A stretch of DNA of 10,803 bases from Treponema sp. (GTDB taxonomy: Bacteria > Spirochaetota > Spirochaetia > Treponematales > Treponemataceae): positions 1 to 10,803 of the forward strand of contig JAILNY010000110.1 of assembly GCA_024691105.1 (NCBI GenBank). Reading direction: 5' to 3'. Of the stretch, positions 1-7,119 are shown piece by piece. The position numbers and the translations under genes were made by a program. The notes beneath the pieces are model-generated. The model was not told the DNA's origin. It saw nothing but the letters and a program-made list of their open reading frames with translations, and searched no databases. Within the stretch, counting starts at the first letter, position 1; every line of letters starts with the position of its first letter.

Positions 1-2597
1 CCTTTGATTTAGTTATTTCTCACAGCGGTGAATGTTACCACAATGAAGAGGGTGTTGAAGTTGCAGGAGAGCCTGTTTCTGGAACTCCGACTATTATTTA
101 CGAAATTTATAATTCATCTGGTACTGTTGTTGCAGAAGGAAGTAAAGTTGCCCCTGTTACAGTTCCGGTAGAAATCGGAAAATATTATGTAAAAGCTTAT
201 GCTTTGTGCACGGGTTATATTGACAGTGATTACATGGCTGATGATGAAGAGCATTGTACAAGTCTTGCAAATGCATTTACTGTTCACCGCAGTCAGAATT
301 TCTATGTCAATAAAACCGGGAACAACGGAACTTATAACGGATCTAAAAACAGACCATACCGCACTCTGCAGAAATGTATTGATCAGATTCGCAATATGGC
401 ACAAAACGACCCTACTGATAATTATTATTCTATTATTCTCCAGAGTGATATTACTGTTGCTTCAACTGATACAGCATCAACTCTTGCAGACTTTACAAAG
501 ACCGGCGTTTCTTCTACAGATGATCTTGTTTATTATATTGAAGGAAATGGTTATACAATCGATGCTTCAGGTAAAACTCTTGCTGCAAAAGTCGAAAGTG
601 GCACGGAAGTTATTTTTGATAATGTAAATATTACAAGTGCCGGAATTGAAGTTGACTCCGGTATTCTTAAGTTTGCTTCTGGTTCTGTAAAGGATGTTTC
701 TTCTGGTACTTCAGGTTGTGCGATTAAGGCTTTAAGTGGTGAACTTTATCTTGGAACAGAAGGTCTTGTTACAGTTAGCGGCAATACTTGCAGCGCAGAA
801 GAAAAGCCTTGTGCAGTTTACATTGGCGGCAGTGCAATCTGTGGTATTGCAAAAGCAGTTATCTATAACAATAAAGATGCAGATAACAATCCTGCAAACC
901 TTTATCTTGCAAAGAATGGGGATAGTCAGAAACTTCTTAATATTGCAGATACTCTTACAGGCAGCAAGATTGGTATTCAGACAGAAAGTGAACCTGCCGC
1001 CGGAAGTTATGTCACATTTACAAATGCTTACGGTTATAACCAGGGAAACAATGAAGATGTAACACCTGGTACTTATTTTATTGGTGACAAAGAAGGTGTC
1101 GGCTTTGATGCTGCAACAGGCGAAGCTGTTCTTGCTAAAAACGGCGGAAGCTTTAATATTAATTTTGAAGAAGACATAACGTTTGCTCTTGAATCAATGT
1201 ATGTTCCTTATCATACAGAAAAGACGATGAATATAATTGTAACTAAAAAGAAAACTGTCGGAACGGTAATAAAAGAAAGTGATGTTACTGCTGACTGTAC
1301 AGACTTTAATTACAGTCTCTGCTACTTTGGTGATGATATTGGAAGTACCTATTACACTAACAGCACAACACGTTCATTTACAATTAAGAATACATTACGC
1401 TCCGGAACTTATAAACTCTTTGTAAGCTGTAAGTATCACAATGTGCTTTACTCTCAGGAACTGGAAGTTGGAGTACGCACAACAGATGAATTCTATGTTT
1501 CAGAAGATGGAAATGACAGTAACTCAGGACTTACAGCACAACAGCCTCTAAAGACCTTTGGTCGTGCACTTAAACTTTTTGAAGGCAGTGGCTCTACTAA
1601 CTTCCTTACGATTTATGTTTCTGGAAATGTTCAGCTTGGAACTCTTAATACAGACAGAACAAATGCCCTTAATGCTACAATTCCTTCTTTAAGAATTGAA
1701 AGCCCGACGGGCGGTTCTATTAACGGCGGCTCTGCTACAATCTTAAGAGTAAACTCTCCGTCTGCTGTTGTAATAAAAAATGTCAAGCTTGTAAATGATG
1801 AGTCAACTTATGCATTAAAGCTTGAAAATGCAAAGGCAAAACTTACAGTACAGGGAAAAACTGCATTGGGAAAGGTTTATCTTAAAAATGGAAGCTTTAT
1901 TAATGCAGACTCTTCTCTTGAACTTCCATCTGGTTTTGAAAATTATGCTCTTGTAACTCCTGAAAGAACAGCTCTTGGTACAAAAGTATGTGAAGGTGAC
2001 TGGCCAAAGTTTGAAAAGTTTATACTTACCTGCAAGGACACATTTAACAACCAGGACTATTTACGCTTTGTTAACAGAGCCGGAAAAATATCTTTAGGTT
2101 ATGAATTTGTTCCAACCTTGGAAAAACATCTTCCTGATTTGTCTGATGACGATATTAAAGGTCTGATAAACGACGCTACTGCTGTTAACGGAGTTCGTGT
2201 GCCTAATGACTGGCAGCTTTGTAATGATCATGCAAATGTAAGTTATGACCAGGAACGCTGGGCAAGAATGGTTGGTTCAACCCTTGTCTTCAGAACAAAT
2301 GAAGGTCGCTATGGTGTAATGACCCTTTTCCATGTCTACCGTAAGGAGTACAAAAAAGGTCTCAAAAAGCATAAGAAAATGGAGGCTTACTGGTGGATTA
2401 GATTCATTGGAGAAGGTGAACAGGAATCCCGCGCAATGGACAGTTTTAATTCCGATATTGACTGTGCCTTCCATGGAGAAACCGGAAATGTAAATGATAT
2501 TCATACAGCAAACGGTTGTGCAATTAATGGTGCCACTTTCTATGTTCTTCATTACGGTAATAAATGGCCGGGCAATATAGATGATTGCTGGATGTAA
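1..2597 (+). CDS. Large exported beta-helix repeat protein, 5'-truncated by the window edge
   Basis: The frame is open from position 3 with no stop until TAA at 2595-2597, so the start lies outside the window; 864 residues are visible. Order of parts (visible numbering): an Ig-like beta-sandwich tail (about 1-95); a cap motif beginning FYVNKTG at residue 100; parallel beta-helix-like sequence (about 125-390); a second beta-sandwich-like stretch (about 395-490); a second cap, FYVSEDGNDSNSG, at residue 497; more beta-helix (about 525-650); and a C-terminal domain from residue 729 that I do not recognise. The cap resembles the YV..dG.D...G....P.kTi..A signature (DUF1565-like) found before pectate-lyase-type helices. 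Seventeen cysteines and Ser/Thr/Asn/Gly-rich strands suggest an extracytoplasmic protein, but any signal peptide is outside the window. It is probably co-transcribed with the lipoprotein 14 bases downstream. Role unknown; surface adhesion or glycan binding is inference only. Confidence 0.85.
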   Translation, partial: FDLVISHSGECYHNEEGVEVAGEPVSGTPTIIYEIYNSSGTVVAEGSKVAPVTVPVEIGKYYVKAYALCTGYIDSDYMADDEEHCTSLANAFTVHRSQNFYVNKTGNNGTYNGSKNRPYRTLQKCIDQIRNMAQNDPTDNYYSIILQSDITVASTDTASTLADFTKTGVSSTDDLVYYIEGNGYTIDASGKTLAAKVESGTEVIFDNVNITSAGIEVDSGILKFASGSVKDVSSGTSGCAIKALSGELYLGTEGLVTVSGNTCSAEEKPCAVYIGGSAICGIAKAVIYNNKDADNNPANLYLAKNGDSQKLLNIADTLTGSKIGIQTESEPAAGSYVTFTNAYGYNQGNNEDVTPGTYFIGDKEGVGFDAATGEAVLAKNGGSFNINFEEDITFALESMYVPYHTEKTMNIIVTKKKTVGTVIKESDVTADCTDFNYSLCYFGDDIGSTYYTNSTTRSFTIKNTLRSGTYKLFVSCKYHNVLYSQELEVGVRTTDEFYVSEDGNDSNSGLTAQQPLKTFGRALKLFEGSGSTNFLTIYVSGNVQLGTLNTDRTNALNATIPSLRIESPTGGSINGGSATILRVNSPSAVVIKNVKLVNDESTYALKLENAKAKLTVQGKTALGKVYLKNGSFINADSSLELPSGFENYALVTPERTALGTKVCEGDWPKFEKFILTCKDTFNNQDYLRFVNRAGKISLGYEFVPTLEKHLPDLSDDDIKGLINDATAVNGVRVPNDWQLCNDHANVSYDQERWARMVGSTLVFRTNEGRYGVMTLFHVYRKEYKKGLKKHKKMEAYWWIRFIGEGEQESRAMDSFNSDIDCAFHGETGNVNDIHTANGCAINGATFYVLHYGNKWPGNIDDCWM
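300..383 (+). repeat. Cap motif copy 1 (FYV...PYRTLQKC) before a beta-helix
   Basis: This encodes FYVNKTGNNGTYNGSKNR followed by PYRTLQKC. It is the most divergent of four copies of the pattern [FM]YV-x(3-5)-[GND]-x-G-x(4-6)-P-x-[KR]-T-[LIF]-x-[KR]-A/C in this window. It marks the N-terminal edge of a beta-helix module. Confidence 0.6.
1491..1583 (+). repeat. Cap motif copy 2 (FYVSEDGNDSNSG...PLKTFGRALKLFE)
   Basis: This is the best-conserved of the four cap motifs, with G.D.NSG, P.KT and RAL all present. It opens the second beta-helix module of the first protein, after a beta-sandwich linker. Confidence 0.7.
2187..2594 (+). other. Unrecognised C-terminal domain of the first beta-helix protein
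   Basis: The last 136 residues start at NGVRVPNDWQLC and differ in texture from the repeats before them. They are rich in Trp, Tyr, Phe and Met (DQERWARMVG, LVFRTNEGRYGVM, EAYWWIRFIGEGE, NKWPGNIDDCWM), have a Lys-rich loop (YKKGLKKHKKME) and four Cys (QLC, IDC, NGC, DDC). This suggests a compact globular beta domain rather than helix rungs. The aromatic content would fit a carbohydrate-binding module, but I match it to no named family. Confidence 0.45.
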
Positions 2598-2601
2598 GGA
2601 G
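2598..2601 (+). promoter_or_regulatory. Ribosome binding site for the beta-helix lipoprotein (decides the start)
   Basis: GGAG lies just after the TAA of the upstream gene, 10 bases before ATG 2612. An in-frame TTG at 2585 lies upstream of this site and inside the previous gene, so 2612 is the sensible start. It also gives a clean lipoprotein signal peptide. Confidence 0.7.
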
Positions 2602-2611
2602 AAAGAAGATA

Positions 2612-5600
2612 ATGAAAAAAATAAAATTATTTTTTACGGCAATATTTATTTCTCTACTTTTTGCGTCATGCAATAATTTTGCAGATGGGTTGTCTCAAAG
2701 TTCTCTTTTAAATGAACGCGATGGTGCACGATGTGGCAGCGTCTCTGGAATAATAAATATTAGCGGAGCTCTTCCTCAAGAGTATGCTGATGCACTAAGA
2801 ACTTCGGGTCAAACTTATGGGCTTGAGCGTGCAGCATTTCCTACAAAACCAGATCTTTCTTCTGCTTCCTTAACAAAAACAATTTTTGCTGTAAATCAAA
2901 ATGATACATCAGATACAATTCCTGCAGAATTTGACGAAGGCTCCGGGGCATTTACTGTAAGTGGACTGCGTTTTGGAGTGCCTTATAAAGTTAAGGCAAG
3001 CGTAAAAGACGGCTTGACAGAAATTTTTTCTGGAGAAAGCGAGGGCTTTACATTAAGTTCAACAAATTCTGTAATTCCGGATATCCGTGTAGAGCTTTAT
3101 CCTGTAAAAAGCGCAGATGGAACTGGAAATGTAAAGCTTGCTATGTACAAAAATTATGGCAGCATAAAAAATATTAGAGCAAGTATAATAACCAATGACA
3201 GCCTCTGGACAAAAAATGGTGCAGTAAAAGTTTATAATGTTGCGGTTACGGATGTATTAAGTATTAAAACTGTTATTGATGTAACAAATATTCCTTCCGG
3301 TTCTTATGATGTAAAAATTGAATTTTTACCGGCTAATATAAATGCAGCTCCTCTTTATGTAACGCGTCAGACAATAAATGTTTTTGACGGTCTTACAACA
3401 AACCGCTGGAGTGGTAAAGATGAGTGTATTAAAGAAATAAATAATAAAATTTATCTTTATGTTGATTCTGACCTTTGTGAAAAGTTTAATACAATCACAG
3501 ACTTTTATGTCGGTGGTCCAAATGCAAGTGATTATAATACAGGAACATGGGTTTCTCCTCTTGAAACTATCGGACGAGCATTCGAGAAAATGAATGATAC
3601 TAATGCTGATTATACAATCAATGTTACTTCTGATATTACTTCGGCTACAAGTATTGCATTTGATGAAATTGCTGCAAACTCTGTTACAATTCGCGGATAT
3701 GGAGAAGATGGAGAAGATATAAAACTTTCAGCAAATGGTAGCGGTTCAACACTTACTTTTAATACTCCAAAAGAAGTCGAAATTACAATTGAAAATCTTA
3801 CGATTACCGGTGGCTCAGCTTATCGTGGCGGCGGTGTTTTAATTGAAGGTAATTCAAAAATAAAATTTGGAAACGGTACTGTAATCAAACAGAACAAGAC
3901 AAATCATGCAGGTGCCGGAGTTTATGTCTGTGGAAGTAATTCTACAAAATATCCTGTTTTAACAATTGCAGATGGTGCAAAAATTACAGACAATCATAAT
4001 TCATCTGCCAGCGGGACTGTCGGTCTGGATGGTTCAGGCCTTGGAATTTTTGCAGGCGATTATGCAAAAGTTATAATGACCGGCGGAGAAATTTCTGCAA
4101 ACTCTTCTGCAATCATTGATGGCAATATGGGACATATTAAAGGTGGAGGCCTTTGGGTTTATAATCATGCAAGCTTTGAGATGTCAGGCGGAAAAATCTT
4201 TGACAATGAAGTTGCGTTTGATACAGCAAGCGGCGCAAGTGGAGGTGCAGTTTATATAGAATCTAACGGCACATTTAAAATGAGCGGAGATGCCTATATT
4301 CCTTATGGCGTTACAAGCGGCAGTAGTCTGGTAAAAGGTGCCGGCAAAAATGATGTTCAACTTTCTGGTTCAGCAGGAAGTACAACAAAAATTACAATTG
4401 CAGGTGAACTTACAAGTCCACAAGACTGTACAGATGGAATTCAGGCAGTTATAACTCCGTCAGTATATTCAGCAAAAAATGTTGTTCTTACTGGTGAAAC
4501 TGACATTCTTAAAGCCATTGCTGAAGACGGAAAAATTGCAATTGCTTCTCAGGGTAACGGTAGTAACGCAATTGATTGGATTATAAGCAAGAGCGGAAAC
4601 GGAAAAATGCAGCTTAAAAATCCGCTTATGAAGATGTATGTAAAATCTGACGGAAGCGACAATAATACCGGCAAGACTCTTGATAAAGCATTTAAGACTT
4701 TAAATAAATGCTGGCAGGTTATTACTGAGCAGGAAATTGCTGACGGTGAATATGAAATTTATATTTCCGGAACTATAACAGGCTCTCAGACAATTCCTTT
4801 AACAACAAGTGGAACTAATGCACTTAATGTTAAAAAAGGAACAACTGCAAAATCAATTTTAATTACAGGTGCTTCTGAATTAAGCAGCGGTGAGCCTCAG
4901 GATATAATCAATGCAAATGTCGGTACTACACCTTCTTCTAATGGTTCTGCAATTACCATTAACACTGATGTTCCTGTAACCTTTGAGAAAATCCAGATTA
5001 CAGGCGGTAATACAAGTGGAAACGGTGGTGGATTAAATATTTCAAGCAGTTCAAATGTCACGGTTGATTCTTATGTGTGGATTTCAGAAAATAAGGCAAA
5101 AGCGGGCGGTGGTATTTATAATGCCGGAACATTAACTGTAAAAGGCGGCGAAATTTATAGCAATAGTACAGGCTCTGTAAATTTACAAAGCTATGGTGGT
5201 GGTATTTATAATGACGGAGGTACTGTATTTATTTACGGCACTTCTTTTATCGGTGGTTCTGGTAGAGGAAACTATGGTTATACAGGTGGAGGTATTTGTA
5301 ATAACGGCTATCTGTATATCGGCTACAGTTCTGCAAAATCAGATAAGGCACCTGATAAAACAGAATCTGGAACTCCTTTTATTCAGTATAATACTGGTCA
5401 GGAAGGAACCGGAATTTTTAATAAAGACAATTGTCATATTTATATGAGAGACGGTAATATCAGCTATAATGAAGCTTCTGGTTTGGGTGCAGGAATTTAT
5501 ACATCTGGAACAGTCACAATGACAGGAGGAAGTATTACAAATAATAAAAATACATCTTCTGCTAATAATCGTGGCGGTGGGGTTTATATTTACTCCAGCG

Positions 5601-6682
5601 GAACCTTTAATATGGAAGGCGGAAGTATTTCTGAAAATGATAAAGATGTAACATTTAATGTTCTTGGCGCCGCAATTTACAATGGCGGAACCCTCAATAT
5701 GAAAGGAAGTATCTCAATCCCTGCAGGAAGTGATGGTAACCATAATATCTACCTTCCGGACAATGATTCCAGGGCAATAAATATTACAGGCTCAATTACG
5801 GAAACTGCTCCTGTAGCAAAAATTGCAACCGCCTCTACAACTGAAGGAAGAATTTTGCTTACAAAGGGAACAAATGTATCCGGTACAGATTTTGCAGCAG
5901 CTGTTTCAAAATTTACATTGGTAAATTCTGGTTATTCAATTGTTACTAATGCTGCACAAACACAGGCAACTTTGTTTAATGGTGTTAGAGTTTCAAGTAC
6001 AAACGATTTTGAAGCTGCAATTAGTAATTTAACAGAAAATGGAGCAAAGATTGTATTAACTGGTAGTTCAACTATAGATACAAGTTGTCTTGCAAGTGCA
6101 TCATATAAAATAAAGCTTGATGTAACAAATTATACAGGAGACCTGGCTGCAATACAAAAGCCGAATATCCAGGAGATTATCATAAATTCAAGCCAGATTA
6201 GTTCTGCTTATGTTTTTAGAAATCAGGCAGGTTCAGCTGTTTGCAGTGATTTGAGAACTGTCCACATAAAGGGAACAGACACAACAACAGCTTACGGAAT
6301 GAGTCAGGCTAATTTGTTCCAGGGTTGTACAAGTTTACGTAATATTTATTTTGATGAAGGTGTACAAAAGGTTTGTATAGGATGGGGATTTATGAATAAT
6401 TATATTCAAAACACAGTATCAATTCATATTCCATCTACTGCAACAAGTATTTTGATTAGTAATGCTACAAATAATCAAGGTAATGCTTCGGATTTTAATA
6501 AAATATACGGCTTATATTATAAGGGTACAAAAGATGCTCTAAAGAATATTACAGTTACCGCCCAGTATCCTAATAATAATAATAATGACCAGATTACTGC
6601 TTACTATAATGATTCAAGTTCGTCCCTTATACACTGGAAAAAGGGAGAAAATGCAGCAACAGGAAGCTGGGTTGAAGATTAA
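2612..6682 (+). CDS. Surface lipoprotein with two parallel beta-helix domains and a C-terminal leucine-rich-repeat-like segment
   Basis: The product is 1356 residues. The N-terminus MKKIKLFFTAIFISLLFASC is a lipoprotein signal with a lipobox-like LFAS-C, so Cys20 should be lipidated. Residues about 45-290 look like beta-sandwich domains (GLRFGVPYKVKASV, IPSGSYDVKIEFLP). A cap motif at 298 (FYVGGPNASDYNTG) opens helix 1, with rungs starting at about 404, 433, 474, 511 and 544. A second cap at 675 (MYVKSDGSDNNTG) opens helix 2, with rungs at about 805, 831, 861, 891, 932, 958, 987 and 1018. The tail has a leucine-rich-repeat-like unit of BspA/treponemal type at 1235-1254 (FQGCTSLRNIYFDEGV) and an Asn5 tract. 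The rungs recall the GGA(I/L/V) and FxxN repeats of chlamydial Pmp proteins, but no autotransporter barrel is visible; anchoring would be by lipid. An adhesin or host/polymer-binding role is inference. It probably shares a transcript with the preceding gene. Confidence 0.88.
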   Translation: MKKIKLFFTAIFISLLFASCNNFADGLSQSSLLNERDGARCGSVSGIINISGALPQEYADALRTSGQTYGLERAAFPTKPDLSSASLTKTIFAVNQNDTSDTIPAEFDEGSGAFTVSGLRFGVPYKVKASVKDGLTEIFSGESEGFTLSSTNSVIPDIRVELYPVKSADGTGNVKLAMYKNYGSIKNIRASIITNDSLWTKNGAVKVYNVAVTDVLSIKTVIDVTNIPSGSYDVKIEFLPANINAAPLYVTRQTINVFDGLTTNRWSGKDECIKEINNKIYLYVDSDLCEKFNTITDFYVGGPNASDYNTGTWVSPLETIGRAFEKMNDTNADYTINVTSDITSATSIAFDEIAANSVTIRGYGEDGEDIKLSANGSGSTLTFNTPKEVEITIENLTITGGSAYRGGGVLIEGNSKIKFGNGTVIKQNKTNHAGAGVYVCGSNSTKYPVLTIADGAKITDNHNSSASGTVGLDGSGLGIFAGDYAKVIMTGGEISANSSAIIDGNMGHIKGGGLWVYNHASFEMSGGKIFDNEVAFDTASGASGGAVYIESNGTFKMSGDAYIPYGVTSGSSLVKGAGKNDVQLSGSAGSTTKITIAGELTSPQDCTDGIQAVITPSVYSAKNVVLTGETDILKAIAEDGKIAIASQGNGSNAIDWIISKSGNGKMQLKNPLMKMYVKSDGSDNNTGKTLDKAFKTLNKCWQVITEQEIADGEYEIYISGTITGSQTIPLTTSGTNALNVKKGTTAKSILITGASELSSGEPQDIINANVGTTPSSNGSAITINTDVPVTFEKIQITGGNTSGNGGGLNISSSSNVTVDSYVWISENKAKAGGGIYNAGTLTVKGGEIYSNSTGSVNLQSYGGGIYNDGGTVFIYGTSFIGGSGRGNYGYTGGGICNNGYLYIGYSSAKSDKAPDKTESGTPFIQYNTGQEGTGIFNKDNCHIYMRDGNISYNEASGLGAGIYTSGTVTMTGGSITNNKNTSSANNRGGGVYIYSSGTFNMEGGSISENDKDVTFNVLGAAIYNGGTLNMKGSISIPAGSDGNHNIYLPDNDSRAINITGSITETAPVAKIATASTTEGRILLTKGTNVSGTDFAAAVSKFTLVNSGYSIVTNAAQTQATLFNGVRVSSTNDFEAAISNLTENGAKIVLTGSSTIDTSCLASASYKIKLDVTNYTGDLAAIQKPNIQEIIINSSQISSAYVFRNQAGSAVCSDLRTVHIKGTDTTTAYGMSQANLFQGCTSLRNIYFDEGVQKVCIGWGFMNNYIQNTVSIHIPSTATSILISNATNNQGNASDFNKIYGLYYKGTKDALKNITVTAQYPNNNNNDQITAYYNDSSSSLIHWKKGENAATGSWVED
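3503..3598 (+). repeat. Cap motif copy 3 (FYVGGPNASDYNTG...PLETIGRAFEKMND)
   Basis: It has the same pattern as the copies in the upstream gene (YV, D.NTG, P.ETIGRAF). It starts at residue 298 of the lipoprotein and opens its first beta-helix. Confidence 0.65.
3821..4270 (+). repeat. Beta-helix rung repeats, helix 1
   Basis: About five degenerate rungs occur at intervals of 29-41 residues. They begin GGGVLI, AGAGVYV, GSGLGIF, GGGLWVY and GGAVYI, and several end in (M)-x-GG-x-I-x-x-N (for example IMTGGEISAN and EMSGGKIFDN). The Gly turn, aliphatic strand and ladder Asn fit a right-handed parallel beta-helix. Confidence 0.7.
4634..4729 (+). repeat. Cap motif copy 4 (MYVKSDGSDNNTG...AFKTLNKCWQVITE)
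   Basis: This fourth copy starts at residue 675 of the lipoprotein and opens its second beta-helix. Before it lies the segment GNGKMQL, which appears to close the first helix module. Confidence 0.65.
5018..5700 (+). repeat. Beta-helix rung repeats, helix 2
   Basis: Eight rungs at intervals of 26-41 residues start GGGLNI, AGGGIYNAG, YGGGIYNDG, TGGGICNNG, GTGIFNKD, LGAGIYTSG, RGGGVYIYSSG and LGAAIYNGG. Most continue to a G-(S/T/E)-I-x-x-N turn (GGEIYSN, DGNISYN, GGSITNN, GGSISEN). This is more regular than helix 1. Confidence 0.75.
6572..6586 (+). repeat. (AAT)5 trinucleotide tract encoding Asn5
   Basis: Five AAT units lie in frame near the 3' end of the lipoprotein gene. Slippage would only change the number of Asn residues and would not shift the frame. 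Confidence 0.9.
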
Positions 6683-6714
6683 TACGTATATGAAGGACAA
6701 GTCGCATTAGAAAG

Positions 6715-6743
6715 TTGCTTTTATTTTTGAATATCGCTATAAT
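6715..6743 (+). promoter_or_regulatory. Sigma70-type promoter of the thiamine operon
   Basis: TTGCTT (6715-6720) and a perfect TATAAT (6738-6743) are separated by exactly 17 bases. Transcription should start near 6750, which is the first base of the riboswitch P1 helix, so the mRNA would begin with the aptamer. No intrinsic terminator is evident between the lipoprotein stop (6682) and this promoter, so some read-through from upstream is possible. Confidence 0.75.
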
Positions 6744-6749
6744 GCAATC

Positions 6750-6838
6750 AATCACGGGTGCCTGTAGTTCAGGCTGAGATAAAGGATAAACCTTTGGACC
6801 GTTTACCTGATTTGGATAATGCCAACGTAGGGACGATT
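6750..6838 (+). promoter_or_regulatory. TPP riboswitch aptamer (THI box)
   Basis: The conserved THI-box elements are present in order: CGGGTGCC (6755-6762), CTGAGA (6774-6779), ACCTGAT (6805-6811), GGATAATGCCA (6814-6824) and CGTAGGGA (6826-6833). Visible helices are P1 AATC/GATT (6750-6753 with 6835-6838), P2 GGGT/ACCT (6756-6759 with 6790-6793), P3 GCCTG/CAGGC (6760-6764 with 6770-6774), P4 CCT/AGG (6806-6808 with 6829-6831) and P5 TTGG/CCAA (6812-6815 with 6822-6825). The stretch between CTGAGA and P2 is longer than in the E. coli thiM aptamer. It contains AAAGG, which could pair with CCTTT (6791-6795) and compete with P2. Binding thiamine pyrophosphate should repress the downstream thi genes. 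Confidence 0.96.
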
Positions 6839-6853
6839 AAAATTGTTCATTAC

Positions 6854-6885
6854 AGGAAGCTCCAATTCAGGGCTTCCTTTTTTTT
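6854..6885 (+). terminator. Intrinsic terminator acting as the riboswitch expression platform
   Basis: AGGAAGC (6854-6860) pairs with GCTTCCT (6872-6878), extended by a T-G wobble, around a 9-base loop. An eight-T run follows (6878-6885). Its place between aptamer and thiS indicates control by premature termination. A competing 8-bp pairing for its 5' arm is described in the findings. Confidence 0.9.
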
Positions 6886-6912
6886 AAGGAAGATTCTTGA
6901 ATTAACAGTTAT

Positions 6913-6916
6913 GGAG
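6913..6916 (+). promoter_or_regulatory. Ribosome binding site of thiS
   Basis: GGAG lies 7 bases before ATG 6924. It is downstream of the terminator and outside the hairpin, which supports transcriptional rather than translational control by the riboswitch. Confidence 0.75.
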
Positions 6917-6923
6917 AAAAATT

Positions 6924-7118
6924 ATGGTAACTGTAAATGGAGAAAATCTTGATATTGCAGGACTTTCCATCAATGACTGGCTTAGTAAAACTGAATATGA
7001 CAAAAGCCGCATTGTAGTTGAACTCAATATGGAGATTGTTTCAAAAGGGTCTTACAACGATGTTGTACTAAAAGACGGTGATAGTGTAGAAGTTGTTTCT
7101 TTTGTAGGCGGAGGCTGA
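6924..7118 (+). CDS. thiS: ThiS, sulfur-carrier protein for thiazole synthesis
   Basis: The product is 64 residues, usual for ThiS, with a ubiquitin-like beta-grasp pattern: an N-terminal VTVNGE strand, then VVELNMEIVSKGSY, then LKDGDSVEVVSFVGGG at the C-terminus. The terminal Gly-Gly is the functional tail: ThiF adenylates it, it becomes a thiocarboxylate, and it gives sulfur to ThiG in the cytoplasm. It is the first gene of the operon, behind the TPP riboswitch terminator. A single base separates its stop from the thiF start. The codons for the last glycines contain the Shine-Dalgarno of thiF, so tail and thiF translation signal share the same DNA. The start is supported by GGAG 7 bases upstream and by family length. 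Confidence 0.95.
   Translation: MVTVNGENLDIAGLSINDWLSKTEYDKSRIVVELNMEIVSKGSYNDVVLKDGDSVEVVSFVGGG
7110..7114 (+). promoter_or_regulatory. Ribosome binding site of thiF embedded in the ThiS Gly codons
   Basis: GGAGG lies 5 bases before ATG 7120. It is formed by the last two to three Gly codons of thiS, whose stop ends one base before thiF. Translation of the two genes is probably coupled. Confidence 0.75.
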
Positions 7119-7119
7119 T

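Noticed and set aside
204..206. TTG as the start of the first gene
   Set aside because: The same frame is open to the window edge with continuous beta-sandwich sequence, so the gene is truncated, not started here.
2277..2552. Minus-strand 91-codon frame opposite the C-terminal domain of the first gene
   Set aside because: No ribosome site or family resemblance; the + strand frame is continuous with the upstream protein.
2585..2611. TTG start giving nine extra residues on the lipoprotein
   Set aside because: It overlaps the previous gene, lies before the Shine-Dalgarno and would put charged residues ahead of a perfect lipoprotein signal.
3821..5700. CRISPR-like or tandem DNA repeats
   Set aside because: Similarity is at protein level with degenerate DNA and variable spacing (26-41 codons); it is the beta-helix rung pattern.
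6683..6714. Terminator for the lipoprotein gene
   Set aside because: Only a weak, mismatched pairing near AAGTCGC/GTTGCTT was found, and the following T-rich stretch is the promoter spacer.
6758..6952. 64-codon open frame across the riboswitch
   Set aside because: It runs through conserved aptamer and terminator sequence, has no ribosome binding site and overlaps thiS in another frame.
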